A stretch of 64,000 bases of DNA, from the NCBI GenBank assembly GCA_037974335.1, contig CM075761.1:14063708-14127707 (forward strand). Reading direction: 5' to 3'. The notes beneath the pieces are model-generated. The model had not been told where the DNA came from. It did not search any database and worked only from the letters and a program-made list of their open reading frames with translations. This document shows, in pieces, positions 12,227 through 24,186 of the stretch (position 1 is its first letter; each line of letters opens with the position of its first letter). Both the position numbers and the translations under genes were made by a program. The DNA comes from Prionace glauca (taxonomy: Eukaryota > Chordata > Chondrichthyes > Carcharhiniformes > Carcharhinidae).

Positions 12227-12869
12227 ATCTACAATCACTAATAGAGACTTGTACCCGCTTACTGGTGGCATGTGTACAAAATCAATTTGTAAATTTTCGA
12301 AGGGCATGCTGGGTTGTGGCAGGTGATCAAACTTGGCAGGCGTATTCCCTTTGCTGTTAACCTGACAAATTTGGCATGTTCTGACTACTTTGTCAATGGT
12401 CACCGTTATTCCAGGTGCACACCATTGTGCAACCGCATAATAAGAACATAAGAAATAGGAGCAGGAGTAGGCCATCTAGCCCTTCGAGCCTGCCCCGCCA
12501 TTCAATAAGATCATGGCTGATCTGTCGCTGCTATGCTATGGGCCATCCCTCCCTTTGCCCATATGAGCCTGCTCATGGGCTAGGCGAACTAGGGGCAAAA
12601 GCAGGGACCGTGGACGAACAATTCTTCCATCTGGATGTGTCCAGATGCCGTTCACTAAATAGCAGCCATGACGTTCCCAGGACCTTAGTTCCTGTGGAGA
12701 AACTTGTTGCTGGGCTGCCCTAAGCTGGTCATCGCCTATCGTGGAGGGGGGCGGTGGTGTAGAAAATCTGGCCATTTGTGATATGGGGCTTTGCTTTGCA
12801 ATCTCATCCGCCCGCCTATTTCCCCGGGGGACCTCATCATCTCCCTGGGTGTGAGCTTGGCATTTAACA
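12227..12869 (-). pseudogene. Retroviral integrase N-terminal region and RNase H end (fossil)
   Basis: Minus-strand pieces read RTCQICQVNSKG and PFENLQIDFVHMPP (integrase zinc-binding and start of core). Upstream is RGNRRADEIAKQSP, typical of the RNase H end. Part of the endogenous retrovirus; it is split by a short CR1-B tail at 12441-12525 and is broken. Confidence 0.75.
12441..12525 (-). mobile_element. CR1-B LINE, 3'-end fragment (85 bp)
   Basis: Reverse-oriented CR1-B terminus: TAAGAACATAAGAAATAGGA, then GGCCATCTAGCCCTTCGAGC and ATCATGGCTGATCTGTC, identical in wording to the ends of the long CR1-B copies. It sits within retroviral integrase sequence. Confidence 0.85.
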
Positions 12870-13016
12870 ATAGAACATAGAACATAGAACATTACAGCGC
12901 AGAACAGGCCCTTCGGCCCACGATGTTGCGCCGACCAGTTACAAAACAATGGCCCACTAACCTAAACCAATCCCTTTTCGTCCATAAACCTATCCACGGA
13001 TCTCTTGAAATATTTA
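12870..13016 (-). mobile_element. CR1-A LINE, 3' part, left of SINE1
   Basis: This is the 3' terminus of a reverse-oriented CR1-A (tail repeats, GGCCCTTCGGCCCACGATG, CCAATCCCTTTTCGTCC). It is probably the same insertion as 13289-15392; a SINE1 sits between them and about 0.8 kb of the element's 3' coding part is missing. Confidence 0.8.
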
Positions 13017-13288
13017 AACTGTGTGGAGTTTGCACATTCTCCTCGTGTCTGCGTGGGTTTTCTCTGGGTGCTCCGGTTTCCTCCCACAGTCCAAAGATGT
13101 GCGGGTTAGGTTCATTGGCTATGCTAAAATTGCCCCTTAGTATCCAGGGATGTGTAGGTTAGAGGGATTAGCAGGTAAAATGTGTAGGGATATGGGGATA
13201 GGGTCTGGGTGGGATTGTGTTTGGTGCAGACTCGATGGGCCGAAGAGCCTGTTTCTGCACTGTAGGGTTCTAGGGTTCTAGGGTTAAC
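13017..13288 (+). mobile_element. SINE1, head-truncated
   Basis: Sense copy lacking the tRNA-like head. It starts at the core (GTGTGGAGTTTGCACATTC) and runs to the tail with GATGGGCCGAAGAGCC and GGTTCTAG repeats. It lies inside a CR1-A copy. Confidence 0.85.
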
Positions 13289-15392
13289 AACCTTATCTAC
13301 TTGACTCCCAACTTTCAGGGATCTATGTACACATACATCTAGATCCCTCTGCTCATCCACACTATTCAATGTCCTCCCGTTACCCCTATACTCGACACAT
13401 CTGTTATTCCTAACAAAGTGAATTACCTCACACTTCTCCGCATTAAACTCCATCTGCCACCTCTCGGCCCAGCTCTGCAACCTGTCTAAGTCTTCTTGCA
13501 AACTATGACACCTTTCATCACAATCTACCACACCTCCGACTTTGGTGTCATCAGCAAATTTATTAATCCACCCTCATCCAGATCATTAATAAAAATTACA
13601 AACAGCAGTGACCCCAAAACAGATCCCTGAGGCACACCACTCGTAACCGAACTCCATGATGAATATTCACCATCAACCACCACCCTCTGTCTCCTATCCG
13701 CTCGCCAATTCCTGATCCAATTCCCTAGATCACCCCTAATCCCATACATCTGCATTTTCTGCAGAAGCCTGCCATGGTGAATCTTATCAAGCGCCTTACT
13801 AAAATCCATATATACCACGTCAACTGCCTTCCCCCTATCCACCTCTTTGGTCACTCTCTCAAAAATCTCAAAAAGGTTAGTAAGGCACGACCTACCCGCC
13901 GCAAAACCATGCTGACTATCTCCAATCAATTCATTGCTCTCCAAATAATTCCTCTCCCGAATAATTTTTTCTAAAACCTTGCCCACAACAGTACTGAGAC
14001 TCACCGGTCTATAATTCCCAGGGAAGTCTCTGTTCCCCTTCTTAAACAATGGGACAACATTCGCTAACCTCCAATCTTCCGGTACTATACCAGAGGCCAA
14101 CGACGACCTGAAGATCAGAGCCAGAGGCTCTGCAATCACTTCTCTTGCCTCCCAGAGAATCCTAGGGTAAATCCCATCCGGACCAGGGGACTTATCTATT
14201 TTCAGACCCTCCGGAATATCTAGCACATCCTCCTTATCAACTGCAACACTGTCAATTCTACTCCCCTGCAATCCAATATCCTCCTCAGCTATACCCCTGC
14301 GTGAACACCGAAGATAAATATTGGTTCAATACCTCTCCAATCTCCTCCGGTTCCACACATAACTTTCCTCTGCTGTCTATAACTGGCCCTAATCTTGCCC
14401 TAACCAACCTTCTGTTCTTGACATACCTATAGGATTGACATGCTTCAGGATTCTCCTTAACCCCATCAGCCAAAGGCTTCTCGTGTCCTCTTTTAGCCCT
14501 TCTTAGCTCACTCTTCAACTCCCTCCTAGCCAATCTAAAGTTTTCTATTGCACTACCCGAGCCCTCACGTCTCATCCGAACATAAGCCTCCTTTTTCCTC
14601 TTAACCAACGAATCAACTTTTTTGGTGCACCACGGTTCCCTAGCCCTACCAATTCCTCCTTGCCTGACAGGGACATACCTATCACGGACTCGCAGTAGCT
14701 GCTCCTTGAAAAAACTCCACATTTCAGACGTTCTCAGTCCCTGTAATCTCCTAGTCCAACCTATGCTTCCTAATTCTCTCCTAATAGCCTCATAATTACC
14801 CTTCCCCCAGCTAAAACCACTAGCCCGAGGTTCATGCCTATCCCTTTCCATCACTAAGGTGAACGTAACCGAATTGTGGTCACTATCACCAAAGTGCACA
14901 CCAACTTCCAAGTCTAGCACCTGGTCTGGCTCATTTCCCAGCACCAAATACAATATAGCCTCACCTCTAGTTGGCCTATCTACATACTGAGTCAAAAAAC
15001 CTTCCTGCACACTTTGTACAAAAACTGACCCCTCTAACGAGCTGGAGCTATAACAATTCCAATCAATATTAGTAAAGTTAAAATCCCCCATAACAATTAC
15101 CCTATTACTTTCACTCCTAACCAGGATCGTCTCCGCAATCCTTTCCTCAACCTCTCTAGAACTTTTAGGAGGTCTATAAAAGACTCCGAACAGGGTGACC
15201 TCTCCTCTCCTATTTCTAATCTCCGCCCATACTACCTCAACAGACAAGTCCTCATCAAACTTCCTCTCTGACACTGTGATACAATACCTGACCAATAATG
15301 CTACCCCTCCCTCCCCCCCACCTCCTTCTCTACTCCGACTAAAACATTTGAACCCCAGGACCTGCAGCAACCATTCCTGCCCCTGCTCTATT
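13289..15392 (-). mobile_element. CR1-A LINE, endonuclease and RT
   Basis: The most 5'-complete CR1-A copy in the window, in reverse orientation inside the retrovirus. On the minus strand it carries most of an APE-type endonuclease (GDFNFTNIDW near 15088, FGDSDHNS near 14890) and a linker. The RT follows ([41 protein letters not shown]). The far 5' end of the endonuclease and any ORF1 are missing. The RT frame is broken around the conserved FADD region near 13560, so the copy is inactive. Confidence 0.9.
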
Positions 15393-16199
15393 CAGTTTTT
15401 AGATGGCAGCTGGATGGCAATTGCAGTACTAATCTAGAGCGTTTAATTTGCTTTCCCCCTGAGGTAATGAAACCTCGATGTTTCCATAATTGACCGAAAT
15501 TATGCACGACTCCAAATGCATACTGTGAATCAGTGTAAATGTTAGCAACTGTGCCCTTGGCCAGTTCACAAACCCGAATTAACGCGAACAATTCTGCTGC
15601 TTGGGCCGACGATCCGGGGGGAAGGGCAAATACTTCCACAACTTCGTGAGGATTAACTACAGCATCGCCGTGAAGAGCCGATCGTCAGCAGGACGATGGG
15701 AGGAGCCATCGGTATAAAGGATAAAGTCTGAACTGTCGAAGGGCTCCGTTTGCAGATCTAACCGAGGAATGATGGCAGTGGGAATTATCAGCAAACAATC
15801 ATGCATATCATTTTCTGCATTGTCCTCGGGTACTGGTACATAAATTGCGGGATTAACGATAGGTGATCGCTTGTATGTATAATTTGGGTGGGATAGGAGG
15901 ATTACTTCGTACCCCGTACGTCTGGATGCTGTAAAATGCTGTGTCGCGGCTGAATTAAGCAGTAGCAGCACAGCATGAGCCGTGACCACAGTGCAGGGAT
16001 GATCGAGTACAATAGGAATAGATTTTTCTCCCCTGACAGCCCGTAGACAAGCAGCGGGGAGCAACTGGCCACTGGCGACCGCCATGCTCCTGTGTGAGGA
16101 TTGCAGCAGCAAATCCCCGTCGTTCGTTCACAAATAGCTCGAATGGTTTCGCATAATTAGGCAGTCCCAACGCGGGTGCGCTGACCATAGCCTGTTTCA
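15393..16199 (-). pseudogene. Retroviral RNase H and connection region (fossil)
   Basis: Minus-strand pieces read NYAKPFELFVNERRGFA (connection domain), LYTDGSSHRPADD (RNase H first catalytic Asp region) and SAQAAELFALIRVCELAKG followed by NIYTDSQYAFG (RNase H Glu and DSQ motif). This arrangement matches gammaretroviral pol. Broken. Confidence 0.8.
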
Positions 16200-16642
16200 T
16201 AGAACAGTTACAAAAACAATGACCCACTAGCCTATACCAATCCCTTTTCGTCCATAAACCTATCCACAGATCTCTTAAACGCCCTCAAACTAGGCGCATT
16301 TACAACTGCAGCAGGCAGGGCATTCCAGTCCCTCACCACCCTCTGGGTAAAGAACCTACCCCTAACATCCGTCCTGTAGCTACCCCCCCCCCCCCTTAAT
16401 TTAAAGCCATGCCCCCTCGTGCTAGCTTTCTCCATCCGAGAAAAAGGCTATCACTGTCCACCCTATCTAAACCTCTAATCATCTTATATGTTTCAATAAG
16501 ATCCCCTCTTAGCCGCCTTCTTTCCAACGAAAACAACCCCAAATCCCTCAGTCTCTCCTCATAGGACCTCCCCAGCATACCAGGCAACATCCTAGTAAAC
16601 CTCCTCTGCACCCTCTCCAAAGCCTCCACATCCTTCCTGTAA
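16200..16642 (-). mobile_element. CR1-A LINE, 3' part
   Basis: Reverse 5'-truncated CR1-A inserted in the retroviral RT/RNase H junction. On the minus strand it reads [27 protein letters not shown] and [14 protein letters not shown]. There is a C-homopolymer on the plus strand at 16382-16396. The terminal 8-bp tail is short. Confidence 0.88.
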
Positions 16643-17013
16643 TGTTTCAGTTGATCAAATGCGGCAGAGCGCCCTGGAGTCCATTTCACATTCGGAGGGG
16701 CTTCTTTAACAGTGGCTGATCGCAATGCTGCGTCCCACTCCCTGTAGTCTGGTATCCACTGGCAACAGTATCCAACCATTCCCAGGAATGATAAAATGTT
16801 TTTCTTAGTCTTTGGAATGGGAACATTAACAACCGCCTGTATTCGCTCGGGTCCCAACTGCCTTTGACCCTTTTTCAGGTCGAAGCGCAAATATAGCACT
16901 TGCTCCTGACAGAAGTGTAATTTGTCCAGAGATACCCTATGACCGCGCTGCGCCAGGTAAGTTAGCAGTACGAGGGTATCCCGCATGCAGCCAAACCCAT
17001 CTGTCGAGGGAAT
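16643..17013 (-). pseudogene. Retroviral reverse transcriptase, thumb region (fossil)
   Basis: The minus strand reads LTYLAQRGHRVSLDKLHFCQ, followed by VPIPKTKKNILSFLGMVGYC, matching the palm-end and thumb of gamma-type RT (compare the FLGTAGFCRLWIP motif of murine-type viruses). Broken fossil. Confidence 0.8.
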
Positions 17014-17443
17014 TAGAACATAGAACATAGAACACTACAGCACAAACAGGCCCTTCGGCCCACGAGTTGCACCGATCACGTCAACACCTACCAACCTACA
17101 GACCTATCTATAACCCTCAATCTCATTAAACCCCATATACTCATCCAGAAGTCTTTTAAAAGACCCCAGCGAGTTCGCCTCCACCACCACTGACGGCAGC
17201 CGATTCCATTCACTCACTACCCTCTGAGTGAAAAACTTACCCCTAACATCACTTTTGAACTGCCCTCCCTGCATCTTAAATCTGTGTCCTCTCGTAGCAA
17301 CCATTTCAACCCGGGGAAATAGCCTCTGAGAGTCCACCCTATCTATTCCTCTCAACATTTTGTAAACTTCTATCAGGTCGCCTCTCAACCTTCGTCTCTC
17401 CAGGGAAAAGAGTCCCAGCTTCCTCAACCTAACTTCATAAGGC
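17014..17443 (-). mobile_element. CR1-C LINE, 3' part
   Basis: Reverse 5'-truncated CR1-C: tail repeats at the left, then on the minus strand [30 protein letters not shown] and [19 protein letters not shown]. Inserted in the retroviral RT. Confidence 0.88.
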
Positions 17444-17814
17444 AATTAGCAAATCATTGGCATATTGCAAAAGTACTGAGCTCTCCGGCAGCGGGCAATC
17501 TTCCAGGTCTCGTTTTATTGCTGCCGCATACACTGCAGGACTCTTGGTATAGCCCTGGGGTAACCTAGTCCAGGTGTATTGTTGATTTTTGTAGGTAAAT
17601 GCAAATAAATACTGACTGTCGGAGTGCAAGGGAATCGAGAAAAATGCCGAGCATAACGGAAAAAATCTCTGCCTCCGCTGGTATTGATGACAAAATCATG
17701 TTGGTGTCGGGTACCACGGGCGAAATAGGGGTCACTATCTTACTAATAGCCTGTAAGTCCTGGACAGACCGCCACTCTCCTGGCTTGTGAGTTTTTGGTA
17801 TAGGTATTTATAGT
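17444..17814 (-). pseudogene. Retroviral reverse transcriptase, palm region (fossil)
   Basis: The minus strand reads QYTWTRLPQGYTKSPAVYA and LLQYANDLLIAL (region of the RT catalytic YxDD box), with PKTHKPGEWRSVQDL just upstream. These are RT landmarks of the gamma/epsilon type. The CR1-A at 17834-19131 interrupts this block. Broken. Confidence 0.82.
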
Positions 17815-17849
17815 TTTCCAAATAACTATTTTTTATAGTTATTTGGAAA
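17815..17849. repeat. Inverted repeat at the 5' end of a CR1-A copy
   Basis: Two perfect 15-bp arms (TTTCCAAATAACTAT at 17815-17829 and its reverse complement at 17835-17849) flank a 5-T loop. The right arm is normal CR1-A sequence; the left arm is its inverted copy at the junction with the retrovirus. Confidence 0.9.
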
Positions 17850-19131
17850 GTAATTACTGGGACAGTCAGCATGGTTTTGTAGCGGCTAGGTCGTGCCTTA
17901 CTAACCTTATCGAGTTCTTTGAGAAAGTGACCAAAGAGGTGGATAGGGGTAAGGCAGTTGATGTGGTGTATATGGATTTTAGCAAGGCGTTTGATAAGGT
18001 TCACCATGGTAGGCTTCTGCAGAAAATGCAGATGTATGGGATTGGGGGTGATCTAGGTAATTGGATCAGGAACTGGCTAGCAGATAGGAGACAGAGGGTG
18101 GTGGTTGATGGGAAATATTCGTCATGGAGTTCGGTTACAAGTGGTGTGCCTCAGGGATCTGTTTTGGGGCCACTGCTGTTTGTAATTTTTATTAATGATC
18201 TGGATGAGGGTATAGTTGGGTGGATTAGTAAGTTTGCTGATGACACCAAAGTCGGAGGTGTGGTAGATTATGAGGAAGGGTGTCATAGTTTGCAGGATGA
18301 CTTAGAAAGGTTGCAGAGCTGGGCTGAGAGGTGGCAGATGGAGTTTAATGTGGAGAAGTGTGAGGTAATTCATTTCGGTAGGAATAACAGATGTGTCGAG
18401 TATAGGGCTAACGGGAGGACTTTGAATAGTGTGGAGGAGCAGAGGGATCTAGGTGTATGTGTACATAGATCCCTGAAAGTTGGGAATCAAGTAGATAAGG
18501 TTGTTAAGAAGGCATATGGAGTCTTGGCGTTTATTGGTAGGGGGATTGAATTTAGGAGTCGCAGCGTCATGATGCAACTGTACACAACTCTGGTGCGGCC
18601 ACACTTGGAGTTTTGTGTGCAGTTCTGGTCCCCACATTACAGGAAGGATGTGGAGGCTTTGGAGAGGGTGCAGAGGAGGTTTACCAGGATGTTGCCTGGT
18701 ATGGAGGGGAGATCCTATGAGGAGAGACTGAGAGATTTGGGGTTGTTTTCGCTGGAAAGAAGGCGGCTAAGAGGGGATCTCATTGAAACATATAAGATGA
18801 TTAGAGGTTTAGACAGGGTAGATAGTGATAGCCTTTTTCCTAGGATGGAGAACGCTAGCACGAGGGGGCACGATTTTAAATTAAGGGGGGGGTAGTTATA
18901 GGACAGATGTGAGGGGTAGGTTCTTTACCCAGAGGGTGGTGAGGGACTGGAATGCCGTGCCAGCTGCAGTTGTAAATGCACCTAGTTTGGGGGCGTTTAA
19001 GAGATCTGTGGATAGGTTTATGGATGAAAAGGGATTGGTTTAGGCTAGTGGGTCATTGTTTTGTAACTGGTCGGCGCAACATCGTGGGCCGAAGGGCCTG
19101 TTCTGCGCTGTAATGTTCTATGTTCTATGTA
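17834..19131 (+). mobile_element. CR1-A LINE, 3' half with RT
   Basis: Sense CR1-A inserted in the retroviral RT. One open frame runs from QHGFVAARSCLTNL through [23 protein letters not shown] and FADDTK (near 18232) to LRGG at 18895. It then goes out of frame in the G-run and resumes with [11 protein letters not shown] and a GTTCTATG tail. It is very close to the copy at 9973-12226 over the shared part. Confidence 0.92.
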
Positions 19132-20270
19132 GAATGGGTGTATTACAAGGGTTCTGCGTCTCCGGCAGGGCTCCCTGCTGTAACAGTGTCTGTATCGCTG
19201 GTGTGATGCCTTCTTCTGCCTCAGGTGGTAGCCTGTACTACCCTTCACAAGTGTAATCCGGTGAGGGAGGGCTGAGTGGACGCTTCCTACATGGTTCTCA
19301 TGTTTGGCCCACAATTCAGACGGCACCTACACCGGGGCTTGAGGGAGTTTATGGTCTTCCTCTCAAAGATTGCACCATGATATTGTTCTTTTCCTGTAAT
19401 CCTCCCAATATTTCGGGTGATGAAGTCTATTTGGAGGGTAATCTCTCCCACAGGTATGTCTATTTGTGTCCGTGGTCGATATCCTAGCGCTCGCATTTCA
19501 GGTTGCAGATGATGTATCAGAGGCCCGACTGCTTTGCCTTTAGCCGGGGGTTTTGTTGCTAACGTAAAGTGAGAGACCGAGTCTTTCACCCAAAACCGTG
19601 ATTTCTGGTGCTTTGTTAGGTGAACCTCTGTTCCAATCCCTTGGGGTCCGAAATATATGTGGGGGGATCCTTCTAGTTTCTCTCCTTTCCCCAAGTATGA
19701 CTTCTTTATAATCTGTCTTTATAATCAGTTCTTTATAATCTGCCGTATTTTCACACGTGAAGCGGGTCGTGCAATGGAGCTGTGCCTTTTCGGTACGAGT
19801 TAGTAGGATATATTTCAATCCGTTAACCACTGATCCCTTAATTTGGTCTAATATTAACGATAATTGTTGCATCATTTGCGAGTAAGGGTTGTCATTCAAC
19901 TGCCAACAATCCAAAATTGGCCCCCGTTTGCCAATATCTGTAAAATATTGAAGCGCCGGCACCGAGGGCAGTTCCAGGAACATCCCTTCCTTTCGTTAGG
20001 ACGAAAGGGGGAGAGGGACTGTTTTAGAGATGATAAGGGTATCTGTTATCTTTTTCCCTTGTATTTCTAAATCTACTGGCAGGGACAGAGATTCTTGCAT
20101 AGGGATTCCGGCGACTGCCATACTGATTATAGTAGAATCGCTAATCTGTAGCCCCGCCACTATGTACAGAGGACATAGTAGCGCCGGTATCCACCAGCAG
20201 CTGCAAATGGCTATCCCCTATCTTTACGGTTGCCATAGGTTGTTCCTCGATATCAGATGACATGTATGTC
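19132..20270 (-). pseudogene. Retroviral protease and RT N-terminal part (fossil)
   Basis: On the minus strand the protease active-site motif LLVDTGAT lies at about 20180-20200. Downstream, the RT start is recognised by the typical 'bait' stretch with LLQQG and CNTP-like wording near 19140-19240. The spacing and order (gag, protease, RT in one gag-pol unit) fit a gamma-like retrovirus. Broken. Confidence 0.7.
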
Positions 20271-22147
20271 GCAGCCGCCTGTACCGCAACGTCTCCGGGG
20301 CCTTCCTATGCTGAGTGAGGGTTCGGCTGGGTGAAGGAGAATCGGGGGGATATTTGAGGTTTTGGGAATCCTCCCTGCCCTTCTCCCTGACACTTCGGCC
20401 GGCATCTGTAATCCCCAGCCCAGTGGACTTTCCGACCACAATTCCAACACTCATCTTGGGATCGGTCTCTTTGTGACCACTGGCTTCTTCCCCTAGCTTT
20501 TCTCTGTCTCTGCCCCGGCTGCCCTCTCCCTCCTTGTTGTAAGAATTGCCCCACTCTCTGCTTCCCTTCCTTATGGGTGAACAATCCTTCTCTGTCTAGG
20601 TTAGCCAGCACTGTAATTGTCTCTCTCCATGTTTTTCCTTGCCAATCCAACACCTTTATTTTATATATTCTGGCTTGTTGGGGGACCATGCAGTTTAGCA
20701 AGGTCTGCACTGCCAGGGATTGGTTTTGTTCTAGGGATATCCCAGCATTTTCTGCCCATTTATTCTACCATCTGGCCGCAAAATCTATCACCGACTCTTC
20801 AGCCTTCTGCAGGCATCTGGTGACCTCGTCTATATCCCCATGTCTTTTCGCTCCCTACATAATTGCATCCTTTCCTCTATTTTTCAGCCAATGTTCCATA
20901 GATACATTTCCTTGATTTGCCAAATCATCATTCTTCCTCCAGTCCCCGTTGTCTCCCACTGGGATCATGAAAGACTCCCTAACTCTATGCCAGGAGGCTC
21001 TGTAGGCCGCCTGTAGCAATAATCTCATATCCCCAGGTAAGGGATTGTGGATTGTGCATGTTTGCTCCAGCCAGTTGTGAAAGGCCACCGCCTTCTTTAC
21101 CGGATCAGGGGCCGATGTGATCATGTCTCGGGCTTCACCTGGGGACCAATGTTTTAAAATAGCAGTGTTGCCTATCATTACTCTAGGGTTCTGTAGTCTA
21201 GGGTGTTCGATTGAGGAATCAGCAGGTCTTCTTTCGGCTCCCTTCCTTCCTTTTTGCGAAGTCGCATTTGTCCCCTTTCCCCCTTGCCCCGCCCCCTTTC
21301 CGGTCGCTCACTATCCCTGTCGGAGTCTTCCTCCTCAGGGCCTTCCCCTACCGCCCCTGCTTCATCGTCAGGGGGAGACAGACCAGCCTGTTGCGTTATT
21401 GCCGCTACCGTCTCTAAAATATAACTCCAATTATCTGGTTTATGAGGCTCCAATCGAGGGTATAAGCTAATAGGGGCTGCAGCGGGGACAGTTGGAACCG
21501 CGGGACTATAGGAGGGACTATTAGGATTGTCCTTAGTTCCCTCATTCACCTTTTTTGTTTTGGGTGGCTGATGTCTTTTAGCTATTTCCATCCATTACAG
21601 GAAGCAGTCTAGCATATACTGCTTGTCCCATGTGGGATCTCCCCCGTTCCCTGCGGTAATATCCCACCATACTTGTATTAGCGAGACCTTAAAACTCCCC
21701 CCGTATGGCCAATCCCCACCGGACCGCCCATACAGGTCGCTACTAAACGGTATTACATATTTCCATTCTCCTGTCTCTTTCAGCACGGTGTCTGCAGGTG
21801 ACCCAGGGGGCACCACGGGATCTCCTACCTTCTCTCGGTGCTTCTTTACCGTTTCTGCTCTTTTCTTGGTCTTTTTGGCCATCTCAGGTCCTTCACCTTG
21901 AGAAGATCCTGCCTTTACCAGGAGCGGATTTTACCGCTCGGCCGGACGTGTTGCCCATGGTTTCTTCCGGACTTTTGTTAGCTTCCTGTAACTCAAGCAA
22001 AGTTAAAGCATGCACACCGTCTATAAGGCTTTTACAATATATACATAAACGCTCACCGGTGTCTCCTTTCCGCGTTTCCCGGAGCCTCCTTTGCCTTCTT
22101 GTTATTCTGACATAAATATGGTAGCTATCTTATTCTCGACCTCACCT
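20271..22147 (-). pseudogene. Retroviral gag (fossil)
   Basis: Minus-strand pieces give an N-terminal MGNTSG, a myristoylation-type start. A matrix-like stretch follows (WPYGGSFKVSLIQVWWDI), then a Pro/acidic/Arg-rich linker, a capsid-like segment (GDMRLLLQAAYRASWHRVRE) and a basic nucleocapsid with a zinc-knuckle-like CWNCGRKVHW at about 20402-20450. Order and composition match gammaretroviral gag. Broken into several pieces. Confidence 0.72.
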
Positions 22148-24177
22148 AACGAAGGAGGTGAAGGAAAGTGTTAAATTAAAAGCGGAGGAGTTTAGAGTAG
22201 CGAAGAGCAGTGGGCGAGAAGAGGATTGGGAAAGGTTTAAATGTCAACAAAGATTGACAAAGAAGTTGATAAAGGAGGGTAGGAGAAGCTATGAGGCTGG
22301 GCTAGCACTTAATATAAAAAAGGACAGCAAGAGTTTTTATAAATATATAAAAAGGAAGAGGCTGGCTAGGGTGAACATTGGTCCTTTAGAGGATGAGAAA
22401 GGGGACCTAGTGGTAGGGGATAGGGATATGGCTAAGGTCTTGAATAACTTCTTTGTTTCTGTCTTCACGGAGGAGGACGTGAATAATTTGCCGGGTGTTA
22501 GCGATGGAAAGGTGGTAGGAATGGAGGGTCTTAATGACATTACTGTTACTAGAGAGGTGGTGCTCGACAGACTGGAGGGGCTGATTGTGGACAAGTCCCC
22601 AGGACCGGATGGAATGCATCCGAGGGTTCTGAAAGAAATGGCGGAGGTTATAGTGGATGCCTTGGTGGTTATTTTCCAGACGTCGCTGGATTCCGGGGAA
22701 GTGCCGGAAGATTGGAAAACGGCTAATGTTACGCCGTTGTTTAAGAAGGGTGCCAGGCAAAAGGCAGGGAATTATAGGCCGGTTAGTTTAACGTCTGTGG
22801 TAGGTAAAATGTTAGAATCCGTCATTAAGGAGGAAATTGCGAGGCATCTTGAAGGGAATTGCTTGATAGAGCAGACGCAGCACGGTTTCGTTAAGGGGAA
22901 GTCGTGTCTGACAAATTTACTGGAGTTCTATGAGGATGTGTCTAGGGCAGTGGATGGAGGAGAGCCGGTGGATGTGGTCTTTCTGGATTTTCAGAAGACG
23001 TTTGACAAGGTACCTCACAAGAGGTTATTTCAGAAGGTCAGGGGACATGGAGTTGGGGGTAGGGTGTTAGTGTGGATAGAGGATTGGTTGTCAAATAGGA
23101 GGCGGAGAGTGGGGGTCAATGGGTGCTATTCGGATTGGCGGTTGGTGACTAGTGGGGTGCCCCAGGGGTCGGTGCTGGGGCCTCAGCTATTTACCATTTA
23201 TATAGATGACCTGGAGGAGGGAACCGAGTGTAGGGTGTCGAAATTTGCTGATGACACCAAGATTGGGGGAAAGGCAAATTGTGCGGAGGATGTGGAGAGT
23301 CTGCAGAAGGATCTAGATAGGCTGGGCGAATGGGCCAGGAAATGGCAAATGGAATTTAATGTTAGCAAATGTGAGGTGGTCCACTTTGGTAGGAAGAATG
23401 GTAGGAAGGACTATTACTTATGTGGCGAAAAACTGCAGCAGGCGACGGTGCAGAGGGACCTCGGGGTCCTTGTGCATGAGTCGCAAAAACCCAGCTTGCA
23501 GGTGCAGCAAGTGGTCAGGAAGGCGAATGGGATGCTGGCCTTCATAGCGAGGGGGATTGAATATAAAAGTAAGGAGGTCTTGCTGCAGCTGTATAGGGCA
23601 TTGGTGAGGCCGCAGCTTTAGTACTGTGTGCAGTTTTGGGCGCCGCACCTGCGCAAAGATATTTTGGCCTTGGAGGGAGTGCAGAGGAGGTTTACTCGGC
23701 TGATACCGGAGTTGAGGGGGTTGAGCTATGAGTAGACGCTGAATAAACTAGGCTTGTATTCGTTAGAATTTAGAAGAATGAGGGGAGATCTCATTGAGAC
23801 GTATAAGATGATGAATGGGATGGATAGGATAGAGGTGGAGAGACTCTTCCCGCTCAAAAAGACAGTAGGACTAGGGGGCACAGCCTCAAGATAAAGGGGA
23901 GGCGGTTTAGAACGGAGCTGAGGAGGAACTTCTTCACTCAAAGGGTGGTGAATCTCTGGAATTCTCTGCCCGTTGAAGTGGTGGAGGCTGCCTCGCTAAA
24001 TATTTTTAAGAAGCGGGTTGATGGGTTCTTGATAAGAGAGGGGATTAAGGGTTATGGGGAGAGGGCGGGAAAGTGGAACTGAGCCACGACAGATCAGCCA
24101 TGATCTTATTGAATGGCGGGGCAGGCTCGAAGGGCCAGATGGCCTACTCCTGCTCCTATTTCTTATGTTCTTATGTT
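22148..24177 (+). mobile_element. CR1-B LINE, 5'-truncated, near-complete RT
   Basis: Sense insertion in the retroviral leader/gag. A long frame (22158-23621) covers the endonuclease-RT linker, [92 protein letters not shown] near 23244 and [17 protein letters not shown]. It ends at a TAG (23619-23621) where other copies have GAG; a second TAG follows near 23732 and a frame break near 23860. The 3' end has TGAGCCACGACAGATCAGCC and TTCTTATG repeats. Inactive but well preserved. Confidence 0.93.
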
Positions 24178-24186
24178 CACCCCCTT

